NCBI GenBank assembly: GCA_029255685.2
Contig: CM055320.2
Span: 15,457,111-15,521,110, forward strand
Origin: Silene conica
Taxonomy: Eukaryota; Streptophyta; Magnoliopsida; Caryophyllales; Caryophyllaceae
Reading direction: 5' to 3'
Length of the DNA: 64,000 nucleotides
In this document: positions 55,268 to 64,000 of the stretch, one piece after another
How positions within the stretch are numbered: the stretch's first letter is position 1
Layout: every line of letters starts with the position of its first letter
Position numbers and translations under genes: made by a program
The notes under the pieces: generated by a model
Told to the model about the DNA's origin: nothing
The model's input: the letters and a program-made list of their open reading frames with translations, nothing else
Database searches by the model: none

Positions 55268-56799
55268 TGAAGAGTCTATTGACCTAGATATACTCAAGAG
55301 GGGGGGGGGGGGGGGGTGGGGGGGGGGGGGGGGGGTGGGGTTGAATTGAGTATGCCAACTTTTTCGATTCTTCTTCGATGTGAGTTGTTGTAACGAAGTA
55401 ATAGCAAGTAACGAGTAAGAACGATAAAATAAGGAGACACGATCGTTTGAAGTGGTTCAGTTTCACAAATCGAAACCTACGTCCACTATTCTCGATTAAT
55501 AAAATTAGTACCTTCTCCGGATTATAATTTTATCAACCCAACTCGTACAACTTTGATGTTAGTTGTAACTCAATCTAGATACAGTTAAATATCTAGCTAC
55601 GACAAGTACCGTGAAATACTTGCTTACAATGAGTACCGTTAAATACTCGAATCTATCTTAAGTAAGTAAGATAAACTTTTAACAACTTCTTGTATTTGAT
55701 GATCTTGAATGTATGAAAATATTCTTCAATGCTTGTAGTCTTGATTACGAGATTTGACAATGATTGACACGGAAAACGAAACGTGTGAGAGACTACGTTC
55801 GTTTGATTCTCGGTTTGCGTGAGGCGTGTGATTCAATGCTTTAGGCGTGTGATATTGAGAGCTTATATACTAATTTAGATCTAGGTTAAATCCTAGATAG
55901 TTTAGAAATATTACTTTATCTAGAATACTAATTCTAGGTAATATTTAAAACTTAATCTTATTTGGTTTAGGAAAGGATTCTAATAAGATAATACTAAATT
56001 AAGACATAAGATAATATTTCCATAATCCTATTAGACTTAGGAAATATCTTATACCATAAAATATAGAATCCTTCTTTGAATCAATTCCTAATTCTTGTCA
56101 ATAATATAATAAAATTATATTATTAATCAAATCCTAGACAATCTTTAAGTAGATTAAATAAACAAGTTTATTTATTTAATTAATTATAAAGATAATATGA
56201 AACGTATTAGGATTCGTATAAAGAAACGTGATACACGCTTCCCAATGCACGACTCCCAACGCCCATAACACGTTCTTCGAGACATTCTACGAAGCACGTT
56301 TCTCTAGGAATTTGAATTTTGACAATAACGGTTAAAATAAAATCCTTAGTTTATTAGAATTAATATTTACCTCATAAGATAAATATTTTAATTCTTGTCA
56401 ACTAATGACTATTTCTATTTTAAAACCGTTTATAAGATTACCAAATTAATATATAATAATATATTAATAGCACGCATAAATCTTCATGCTTTGATTTGTT
56501 TCACGCAAATCTCATTTCTTCGATAGTTATAGGCATGATCTACAACTTAAGAACTTTTGATTATTGTAATAAAACTTTTGTCTTGTGAATCTTCAAAAGA
56601 CTTGACAATTACCATGAACTTGATCTTTCTTCAATCTTTGATTGAGTTTATACTTTATTCAACTACGATCTTCGTTCTATAATAACTGTACACTTAAACG
56701 CACGATTACACGCATATGCATATAAAACATAATTATTTAGACTTGTCATTATTAAAACATAAAACAATATATTACATACATAGAATATATTACTCAACA
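55268..56799 (-). repeat. 5' LTR of the Sirevirus
   Basis: Matches 44480-46000 with about 20 substitutions and a few 1-3 nt indels. It carries the interrupted G-run 55300-55340 and is followed by the target duplication TTTGG. Confidence 0.92.
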
Positions 56800-56804
56800 T
56801 TTGG

Positions 56805-58745
56805 GATGAGAATTGTGAGAAGGCATTCATAACCCTTAAGGAACGCCTGACAACAGCTCCTATCCTTGCTTTGCTAGTCGGGAGCGATAATTTCGAAGTT
56901 TATACTGACGCTTCGAAGCATGAACTGGGTTGTGTGCTATGCAGAATGGAAGAGTGATAGCGTATGCTTCTCGCCAACTGAAGACCTATGAAGAAAATTA
57001 TCCGACTCATGACTTGGAATTAGGAGCGGTGGTCTTTGCACTTAAATTGTGGCGACATTACCTTTATGGAGCCACTTTTAAGGTGTTTTCTGATCACAAG
57101 AGTCTGAAGTATATCTACACCCAGAGAGAGTTGAACATGAGACAGAGGAGGTGGATAAAGTTGATTGGAGACTATGATATGCAGATTGTCTACCATGAAG
57201 GGAAGGCAAATGTGGTAGCTGACGCCATAAGTAGGAAATCTGTTCATGCCTTAAATTGTGCCAGATCGCGAGTGAGGTTGCATGGTGAACTAAGGGAGAT
57301 GGGAATTTTCATGATCCGAAAAGGGGATGCTCTTAGTGATTTGACTGTGGAGCCCGAGTTGTATGGTGAGATTCGGGAGTTGCAAAATACTGATGCGAGA
57401 ATCCAGAAGTGGCGCAAGATGGTGGAGAGTGAGGTTGGAGAGGCTGCATCCAAGTTCAGTATTCATACCGACGGTAGTTTGAGGTTCAGTGGGCGATGGT
57501 GTGTTCCGGACATTGAGGAGCTAATGAAGAAAATCTTGACCGAAGCTCATGCTATTCCATATTCCGTTCACCCAGGGGGTGACAAGTTGTACAAAGATCT
57601 TAAAAAGACGTTCTGGTGGCCAAAGAGTGAAAGGGGAGCATAAGAGACCACAGGGGAAAGTTCAGCCTTTCGATGTGCCGGAGTGGAAGTGGGAGAACAT
57701 CTCGATGGATTTCATTGTGGGGTTGCCTCGGACTCAGAAGGGCAACAACATGATTTGGGTGATTGTGGATCGCTTGACTAAGTCTGCTCACTTTATTCTG
57801 ATGAAAGACACTTGGAGTAAAGCCGAGTTGGCTAAGTCATATGTGCAGCATGTGGTTAAATTGCATGGCGTACCCAAGGACATTGTTTCAGATCGGGATT
57901 CGAGGTTCATATCTAGATTTTCGCAGGAGTTGCAGGCCGCTTTGGGTACCCAATTGAAGATGAGTACAACTTTCCATCCAGCTACTGACGGTCAGACTGA
58001 GAGGACGATTTAGACTCTTGAGGATATGTTGAGAGCATGCGTACTGGAGTTCGGAGGTTCTTGGGAGGATCGACTGGGATTGATAGAGTTCTCTTATAAC
58101 AACAGCTATCATGCCAGTATAGGGATGACCCCTTTTGAGGCTTTGTATGGGAGGAAGTGTAGGAGCCATGTGTGTTGGGATGATCGAGCCGATGTGGTGA
58201 CTTTAGGGCCAGATATGATCCAGGAGATGGTGGAGCAGGTTCAGGTTATTCGACAGAAGATGAGGGCTACCCAAGATAGGCAGAAGAGCTACGCAGATCT
58301 GAAGAGGAACGATATCTCATTCGATGTAGGAGAGAAGATGTTGCTAAAAGTGTCTCCAATGAAGGGTGTGATGAGGTTTGGGAAGCGAGGCAAACTGAGT
58401 CAGAAATTTATTGGACCGTTTGAGATTTTGGACAGAGTTGGGGAGGTGGCATAACGACTAGCTTTACCTCCAACACTATCCAAGGTCCATAACGTGTTCC
58501 ATGTATCTCAGTTACGGAAATATGTGAGTGATCCATCTCACGTCTTACGCCACGAGGTGATTGAGGTAGATGAGCAACTGGCTTACATTGAGACTCCGAA
58601 AGAGATTCTGGACAGAAAGGTACGAAAGACTCGCAATGGGGAGACGTCCTTGGTGAAAGTTCTGTGGACTAATCATAGCCTAGAGGAAGCTACATGGGAG
58701 GCCGAGGCATCCATGAGGGAGCATTACCCGCATCTGTTTGAATGA
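56805..58745 (+). pseudogene. Tekay/Del-type Ty3/gypsy pol: RNase H, integrase, chromodomain
   Basis: The fragment starts inside the RT/RNase H junction (WDENCEKAFITLKERLTTAP). RNase H has [32 protein letters not shown] and [11 protein letters not shown], and an integrase N-terminal region follows. A small deletion near 57625 removes the HHCC zinc finger's cysteines. The integrase core is ISMDFIVGLPRTQKG, VSDRDSRFISRF and HPATDGQTERT. TAG at about 58012 (Gln expected) and TAA at about 58453 (Tyr expected) break the frame. The C-terminus has HNVFHVSQLRKYV and a chromodomain-like ILDRKVRKTRNGETSLVKVL...TWEAE. 5' LTR, gag, protease and RT are missing. Confidence 0.9.
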
Positions 58746-58901
58746 GGTAAGTTACGCGGACGTAACTTTTCTTTAAGGGGGTGGAATGTAACATTCTGTG
58801 GTTTAACTGATGTTTTGTATCTCAAGTCCGCATGGATAGATTTGTTTGTCACCCGAGTATGCCTGAACTTTGAGACGAAGTTCATTTCAAGGGGGGAAGA
58901 C
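58746..58901 (+). promoter_or_regulatory. Tekay 3' untranslated region with two polypurine tracts
   Basis: CTTTAAGGGGGTGGAATG at about 58771 and TTTCAAGGGGGGAAGAC at about 58885 are both polypurine-tract-like. The second directly precedes the LTR start. Confidence 0.65.
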
Positions 58902-59954
58902 TGTAATACCTCGTATATTTAGAGGCCTTTTATCCCGAGCTTTACTTTTATAAGTGATGCGTCGTTAGTTGTTTTTATGTTTTATTTTACATTCGGTGTA
59001 GATAAGTATACTATCAAATGATGTTATATATGATGATGGTGGGGGTCGATCTTGGGATCGTTTGCACACAAGTCATGGGCCTCGGTATTCGCGCTAAACA
59101 AACAGCCTCACGTTAATCATAAACCCTCACAACTCTCACACAGCCCCTCTGCCGCCATATAAGAGAGGCTTTCACCCTCTTTCCTGACCTATCTACAACA
59201 CCACCCAACACCCTAGTTGTTCAGCCGCCACCACACATCAGAAAGAGGAGGTTCTCACGGTTAATTGGCCTTGTCTAATCCCCTCGTTTGAGTCAGAAAT
59301 CAGGTATGCATAACGTGTTTGTCATTCGTTTATAATTTTGTTGTGTCTGCCTATATTCGTTGCATTTTCGAGGGGTGGTAGGGTGTCATGGTTACCTTGG
59401 TTTTGTCCTTATTTTTTGCTGGTGGTTGAAGGTTGGTCAGGAGGTTGTCACGGAGGGTATGGGGTGTCGTATGTGGTGTAAAAAGGGGTGTTTATTTTAC
59501 TGTTTGGTCTCGGTTTTGGTCTCGGGTCAGTCTTGTTTTCGCAGGGGGGTGTAAGGGGGTGGTACCACTGTTGACTCGGGGGAGGTCGACACAGTGGTAC
59601 CACCGTGGTGTCTAGGGTGTGTGGCAGGGTGTGTCTGGGTGGTGGTCTCAGGGGTTGTCGGCGCTGGTGGTGGAGTCGATAGGGGTTCGTGGTGGGTTGG
59701 TTTGAAGGACCTGTTACGGTAAGGTTATGGCAGGGGGTGAGGGACCAGTGTTGTTAGGGGTTCTGGTCACCTCACCGGAGGTCGACGGAAGGGTCAGAGG
59801 TGTCGAGGTGGTGTAAGGCTGTCGGGGGTGTTAGGGGTTAGCGGTGGTTAGTGGTCGAAGGTGCTGTCACGGTGCTGGGGGCGTGTTTCGTGGCTGTTAA
59901 TTGAGTCGGGTCGGGGGCTGTTAAGGGTCGTTGTTTTGGGGCCTTGTATTAATA

Positions 59955-60049
59955 TAATTATATAATTATTACTATTATTATTATTATTATTATTATTATT
60001 TTTTATTTTTTTTTTTTATATTATTATTATTATTATTATTATTATTAAG
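59955..60049. repeat. (ATT)n microsatellite in the Tekay LTR
   Basis: Two long ATT runs are separated by a T-rich stretch. Confidence 0.9.
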
Positions 60050-60530
60050 ATTATTTGTATTGTTGTCATTTTAGTACTATTATTATTATTACTACTATTT
60101 TTAATAATAGTCGTCTTTCGTTATTGCAATTGTATTCGTTATTGGGTAGTTGAAGTTTATGAGTCAGGAAATCTTTAAGTTGGGGAAGTTACTATTTATG
60201 GAAACTTTCCATTTATAATGGGTTTCTATTTTTGGAAACTTTCCTTTTATGGAAGGTTTCTATTTATAGAAAGTATAGGTTGTTATGGGGTTTCGGGAAG
60301 GTTATTAATTCGTTACGTGTACGTGTTTAGGTAGCGAGTTTCGTGTGGAACATTTCTAGCAAGCTTGGACTTATTTGCACTCCTGCTATTTGAGGTAGGG
60401 GAATTACTGCACATATAACGATGATTAATTACTTGGTTGATGGATGTTAAGCATGATTATTTTACGTTATTATATGATTTGGATTATTGTGTTATTTGAT
60501 TATATATGATACGATATGAGGTGATGAGAA

Positions 60531-60635
60531 ATGGGTGTTGTGATCGGTGCGGAGTTAATGGGCGTTGTGATCGGTGCGGAGTTAATGGGCGTTGTGATCG
60601 GTGCGGAGTTAATGGGCGTTGTGATCGGTGCGGAG
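60531..60635. repeat. 27-bp tandem repeat, four copies
   Basis: The unit GTTGTGATCGGTGCGGAG plus TTAATGGGC is repeated almost perfectly four times inside the Tekay LTR. The open frame across it reads CDRCGVNGR repeats and is not a gene. Confidence 0.92.
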
Positions 60636-61252
60636 AAGGGATGATTGAATCCCTATTTATAATATTGTTCCTTTATTTGTTTTCCTCTACTCAACCTCGT
60701 GGTTGACCCTGTGTGTTCGTGATCACCTGTGATGAACCAATTATTGGGGAGCAGATTGACAGGTGCTTGAGACTATGGGAGCTAAGGGAAGGGAGAGCTT
60801 GGATCCGGACCAGCCTAGAGTCTAGATCACCATAGTTGTCTTTTATTGAGTTCTACTTTAATTCGCAAGACAATTTCATAGTTGGTTGTAAGAACTTGTT
60901 GTTGAACCTAACTTTATTAATTAAAGTACTGTTTATCTTTCCTTTGTATCTACTGCCTCGGGAAACCGAGATGGTAACACCCTTATTTATCTCGGGAGTC
61001 CTAGTACATGCCCTTAAATAAATGGGGGTGTTACACGTGGGACTTTCGGTTTCTTCACACTCCCCTTCACACGTGAGGCCCACTTACACACAGACTGAAC
61101 AAACTCAACCGAGCAACTTTGCTCGTCCAGCTATAAACTTGGCCCAGTATCAACTCAGACTCGACAAATTCAACTGAACAATTTTCTTTGCTTGTCCGGC
61201 TGCAAACTCTAACCCATGAAACCCAGGTCTTTCGCCATGGGCTCTAATACCA

Positions 61253-61447
61253 TGTTAAATTCAACAACGGGTCTGTGCTACACTCGAACGGAGGAGAAAG
61301 AGTTGACATTATAAACGCAAAAGGGTTCCACTCTAAAACCAATTGGCAATAGAGGGAGTAACCCCTTGCTTTATAAAGTGATAATTATTCTCCTTTTCTA
61401 TGAATGCGGGATAATCCTCATATGTGGGACTTTCGAGTTTCTTCACA
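61253..61447 (-). repeat. 5' LTR of the TRIM
   Basis: 195 bp, intact. It matches the split copy (44305-44474 plus 61036-61059) along its length and is followed by the target duplication CCTTT. Confidence 0.85.
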
Positions 61448-61452
61448 CCTTT

Positions 61453-62213
61453 CCAGCCAGCTACTCAGCCTAATCGTTGAGCAGAAGGTTGTGCGCAACC
61501 CAGAATCGGAGCAGCAACGATATCTTCCTTGCACAAAAATCCGACAGATACACAACATGTTCAACTGTGCTTCTTTTAAGGTTACCCTCAGCAATTAGTA
61601 AAGTAATGTAGCAATAGAAGACAACACTAGAATTATCACGCACTAACGACAATTGGGTTTAATTTATAATAGTAAGCACGCAGCAACCTTTCTATAACAC
61701 TAACATCCAACAACAACTCTCCATAAACAATAATAGTAAGTTGTACAGTGGTTAACAATAGTGAAGCGAGGACGGTAGAACAGTAGTGAAGCCATTGCCA
61801 TCGACAATAGCAACAATAGCTTACCATAACAAGGAGCAAGACAACAATTAAATAGTTGAGTAGCACATTGTAGTAGCAGCTAGCAGAATGAGCGGCAAAC
61901 ATCAACAAAATGCAGTACGTACAAAAATAACAACAGAAACGACGCACGACCAGTAACTTAACAATGCAACCAGCAACAACAGAGTGCAACCGTAGTAGCA
62001 AACAGAGTAGTCATTGTCGAAGACTAGTAGCAGCGCAACATACGACGTAACAACAGTTATTAATGTATAGCAACACGCAGCGAACAACAGCCATAACTCA
62101 TGACACCAACAACAATAACACGCAGGAGACAGTGGAGACACAATAGCAACAGTTAAAGCTTAAGACGAGAAAAGGTGCTGAAGACTAGCAACATACAACA
62201 TTTATTACAGAAA
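61453..62213. other. Low-complexity CAA/CAG-rich stretch
   Basis: From about 61640 to 62330 the sequence is dominated by degenerate AAC/CAA/CAG/GTAGT words. It gives long but artefactual Leu/Val/Cys/Tyr-rich frames on the minus strand. No gene is supported. Confidence 0.55.
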
Positions 62214-63048
62214 TGTTATGACCCAATGAATTGCAGAAACAATAGCGAGTCAACAACATTTACAGAATGACGATGGTGAAGCCAATAACGATAACCCCAA
62301 ATCAACTTCACAATTATCAACATATACAAAACAATATTTGACATAACATGAATATGTGAAGGATATAAATTACTCATAAACTATTAAACATAAATTTCAC
62401 ATAAATTTCACATAAACAACAAGAAATCACATGTCCAATTAATTTAAGACAAAGGCCGATTTTCTCATTATCGTCACCTTAAGAGAGCGATTATTCACTT
62501 TTAATCCTCTACAATGTAAGTATCCTTCTCCGGATCATCCAAGTCAACTCCTACAAACACCAAAAACGGATTATTAGGGGGCATTTTCGAGATTACCCAA
62601 ATCAGCCCCAAAATCGACTTTGACAAAACTGAAAATTAAAGAGGTAGAAATAACGGGAATGACGAGATGAAAGCGTAGGCGAAAACCTTGCGTCAATCGG
62701 AGTTGAGATGAGTATTTAGATGAGGTTTTTGTGAAATGGAAAAGGGGTAACAATGGAGGAAGTAGAGTTAGTGTATGTAGTTTTTGTGGAAAATGATATC
62801 ACCTTGAATGAGGAAGGAGGGTGTCCTTTTATATTTGTTTTGAGTCGGGTTTCCTAATTAAGGAAACGGAAACCTTAAGAACGGAATTACCAAGTAAAAC
62901 ACGATATCTTGAGATTAAATAATCTTAAGACGGAACTTAACGGAATTTCTTAAAATAAAACTTATGAAATATAATTAAAATATTATTAAATTCCGAAAGC
63001 CACTTTAAATTATTAAAATATACTTTTACGAAAATACGGGATGTTACA
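62214..63048 (-). repeat. Probable chromovirus-type LTR
   Basis: In minus sense it starts TGTAACATCCCGTATTTTCG at 63048, a start common among chromovirus LTRs. It has a TATA-like AAATATAAAAGGACACC at about 62840 and a transcribed-looking region after it. The far end is uncertain; GGGTCATAACA at 62214 is the best fit. No target duplication was found and no coding region adjoins, so it may be a solo or fragmentary LTR. Confidence 0.42.
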
Positions 63049-63203
63049 CAAATTCTCCTATCTTCCGTTTTATTCTTCTACTTAACCTGCAAGATTTATA
63101 CCTTCTTTTTTCCTGCAAATCAATTCACAATTCGCAAAAAAGAAAACAAAAAATAGCTAATTCAAATTCGAATCCGAGCATATTAATCAAATTACTTGGT
63201 AAG

Positions 63204-64000
63204 ATGGCACCCAAGAAACGTTGCCCTGTACCGAAAGTAATCAGGGCTGTAGGGGAATCCTCTGCTCAGGAAAGTGAGCACGAGGTTGTTGTCATCAGCA
63301 CTCCTACTGAGTATACCACCTATAAATATCAAGATTCAACTTTTACTGCTATTGAGTCCCTAAATTCTTCATTCATGGATGCTAATCTATTGAGGACAGA
63401 TTATGATCAGGCTATGAGGGAAAGAAACATTATTTTTAATTCTGCCGAAGTTTGGATACCGGAGAATTGCCCTGTCAGGGCCAACTGGACTTCTCCCGGT
63501 TGATTCTGCATTTATGAATGGGCTTTTAAGGCCGGTTGTCGTTTACCTTTCACCCCTCTTATGGCCAAGGCTATGCGGTCGATGAAGGTTACCCCATTCC
63601 CAGTCATGCCTATGATCCGGAAGTTAATTCATTCAGTTGAAAACCCGTGTAGCAAGTACAAGCTTACCTTAACTATAAACGACATCAGGGTCATTTATCA
63701 GCTTAGAAATCATTCCGACGGTCGCTTCAATCTTCGGATTAGAAGCAAGATGGCTCCCTTGATCACCCATCTTGATTCAGGGGTTGATAAGTATTGGTCA
63801 AAAACCTATATGTTTGTGCGTACTGAGACTCTCGATCCAGGGATGGACTATCTCAGACATCCAGTCATGCTTAATGGTAAGGTTTATCTTCATCAATCAT
63901 GTTCAGATTCAATTATTATAAGAATGAATTTTGACATACCTTTGCTTTCTTTATTTTCAGTTATTGACTCGATAGTGGAGCCTGGTGAGGGCTTCGCTAA
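63204..64000 (+). pseudogene. Transposon-type gene fragment, runs off the window
   Basis: ATG MAPKKRCPVPKVIRAV starts 99 open codons to a TGA at 63501. After a frame change the reading continues YEWAFKAGCRLPFTPLMAKA, then INDIRVIYQLRNHSDGRFN. A GTAAGG donor follows near 63880, then an acceptor after TTATTTTCAG (63951-63960) with VIDSIVEPGEGFA, reaching the window end. The pattern FKAGCRLPFTPL resembles the N-terminal domain of repeat-derived plant proteins (GLRLPFxP style). An intron-bearing, frame-damaged member of such a family is the best description; the product is unknown. Confidence 0.55.

Larger units (their letters stand above)
44480..56799 (-). mobile_element. Sirevirus-type Ty1/copia retrotransposon (complete structure, mutated)
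   Basis: A 12.3-kb element in minus orientation. LTRs lie at 55268-56799 (5', 1532 bp) and 44480-46000 (3', 1521 bp), with TTTGG on both sides (44475-44479, 56800-56804). The primer site is TTGGTATCAGAGC and the polypurine tract is AAAAAGGGGGAATT. Gene order is gag with two zinc knuckles, protease, integrase, RT, RNase H, then a long extra ORF before the 3' LTR. Large size, a long coiled-coil gag and an extra 3' ORF fit the Sirevirus/Maximus lineage. About 20 base differences between the LTRs by eye suggest roughly 1-1.5% divergence. Stops, frameshifts, a gag insertion and a MITE disable it. Confidence 0.9.
58902..61035 (+). repeat. 3' LTR of the Tekay-type element
   Basis: It starts TGTAATACCTCG after the polypurine tract and ends GGGGGTGTTACA, with TGTAA/TTACA inverted ends. 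CCATATAAGAG at about 59155 is a possible TATA box. The interior includes a GGT/GTC-rich block (59350-59950), an ATT microsatellite and a 27-bp tandem repeat. There is no partner LTR, since the 5' half of the element is gone. It abuts the 24-bp remnant of the TRIM 3' LTR. Confidence 0.75.
44305..61447 (-). mobile_element. TRIM element split by nested insertions
   Basis: A small LTR element is interrupted by the larger elements. Its 5' LTR is intact at 61253-61447 (195 bp, TGTGAAGAAAC...GAATTTAACA in element sense). The primer site TGGTATTAGAGCC lies at 61240-61252. The internal part is only about 193 bp (61060-61252), with a GAAGGGGAG polypurine tract. The 3' LTR is in two pieces, 44305-44474 and 61036-61059. 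CCTTT stands directly outside both ends (44300-44304, 61448-61452). Original length was about 580 bp. Short LTRs, a tiny non-coding interior and PBS plus PPT define TRIMs. Confidence 0.85.

Noticed and set aside
55284-55466. ORF ending in a poly-proline tract
   Set aside because: It is an antisense reading of the G homopolymer in the Sirevirus LTR.
59360-59615. Small ORFs in the GGT-rich block
   Set aside because: They are inside the Tekay LTR and have no coding support.
61636-62141. Two minus-strand Leu/Val/Cys/Tyr-rich ORFs that look like membrane proteins
   Set aside because: They are translations of a degenerate CAA/GTAGT low-complexity stretch.

Overview
The window is plant nuclear DNA, probably from a eudicot. 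The host genes have spliced GT..AG introns, and LTR retrotransposons, a hAT relic, Helitron-like ends and MITEs are dense. The recurrent TACTCCGTA motif inside small repeats and a Sirevirus of this layout hint at Caryophyllales, but that is inference only. There is no bacterial, organellar or CRISPR architecture.

Layout. (1) 0-8.1 kb is repeats: a hAT transposase pseudogene (640-1895), an LTR-like remnant, and a candidate non-autonomous Helitron (3372-8087) that holds an AT-rich minisatellite and MITEs. (2) 8.1-16.25 kb is a complete minus-strand gag-protease-only Athila-type LTR element. It has 1582-bp LTRs, a tRNA-Asp primer site and the target duplication ATAAA. (3) 17.3-19.73 kb is a deleted copia element. 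(4) 21.36-27.55 kb holds two host genes: an 8-exon gene for a 206-aa plastid-type membrane protein resembling DUF3119, and a 2-exon FkbM-like methyltransferase. (5) 28.1-31.12 kb is a very young LTR element with identical 267-bp LTRs and a 743-codon orphan ORF. (6) 31.6-33.8 kb is an intronless, compositionally distinct ORF, interpreted as a candidate endogenous RNA-virus capsid-like sequence. (7) 34.7-40.6 kb holds two convergent host genes: a 9-exon GH28 polygalacturonase (402 aa) and a 4-exon GT14 glycosyltransferase (446 aa). (8) 44.3-61.45 kb is a nest of retroelements. A TRIM (target duplication CCTTT) is split by a Tekay/Del-type chromovirus that has lost its 5' half, and that junction is interrupted by a 12.3-kb Sirevirus (target duplication TTTGG). 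The Sirevirus in turn carries a Stowaway MITE and a foreign insert in gag. (9) 61.5-64 kb holds low-complexity sequence, an LTR-like block and the start of a transposon-type gene that runs off the window.

The four spliced genes were rebuilt by eye. In each, every exon junction is GT..AG and the phases add up to one open frame: 621, 975, 1209 and 1341 nt. They do not form a pathway. The polygalacturonase and the GT14 enzyme both concern cell-wall polysaccharides, but their adjacency is probably chance.

The signals most worth following are: (a) a 33-bp cassette of two 12-bp palindrome-like boxes always exactly 21 nt apart, repeated 13 times through the Athila-type element, both in non-coding LTR and in frame in gag as GRPT heptads; (b) the capsid-like ORF with a single early stop; (c) the orphan ORF carried by the 3-kb LTR element; (d) the datable retroelement nest.
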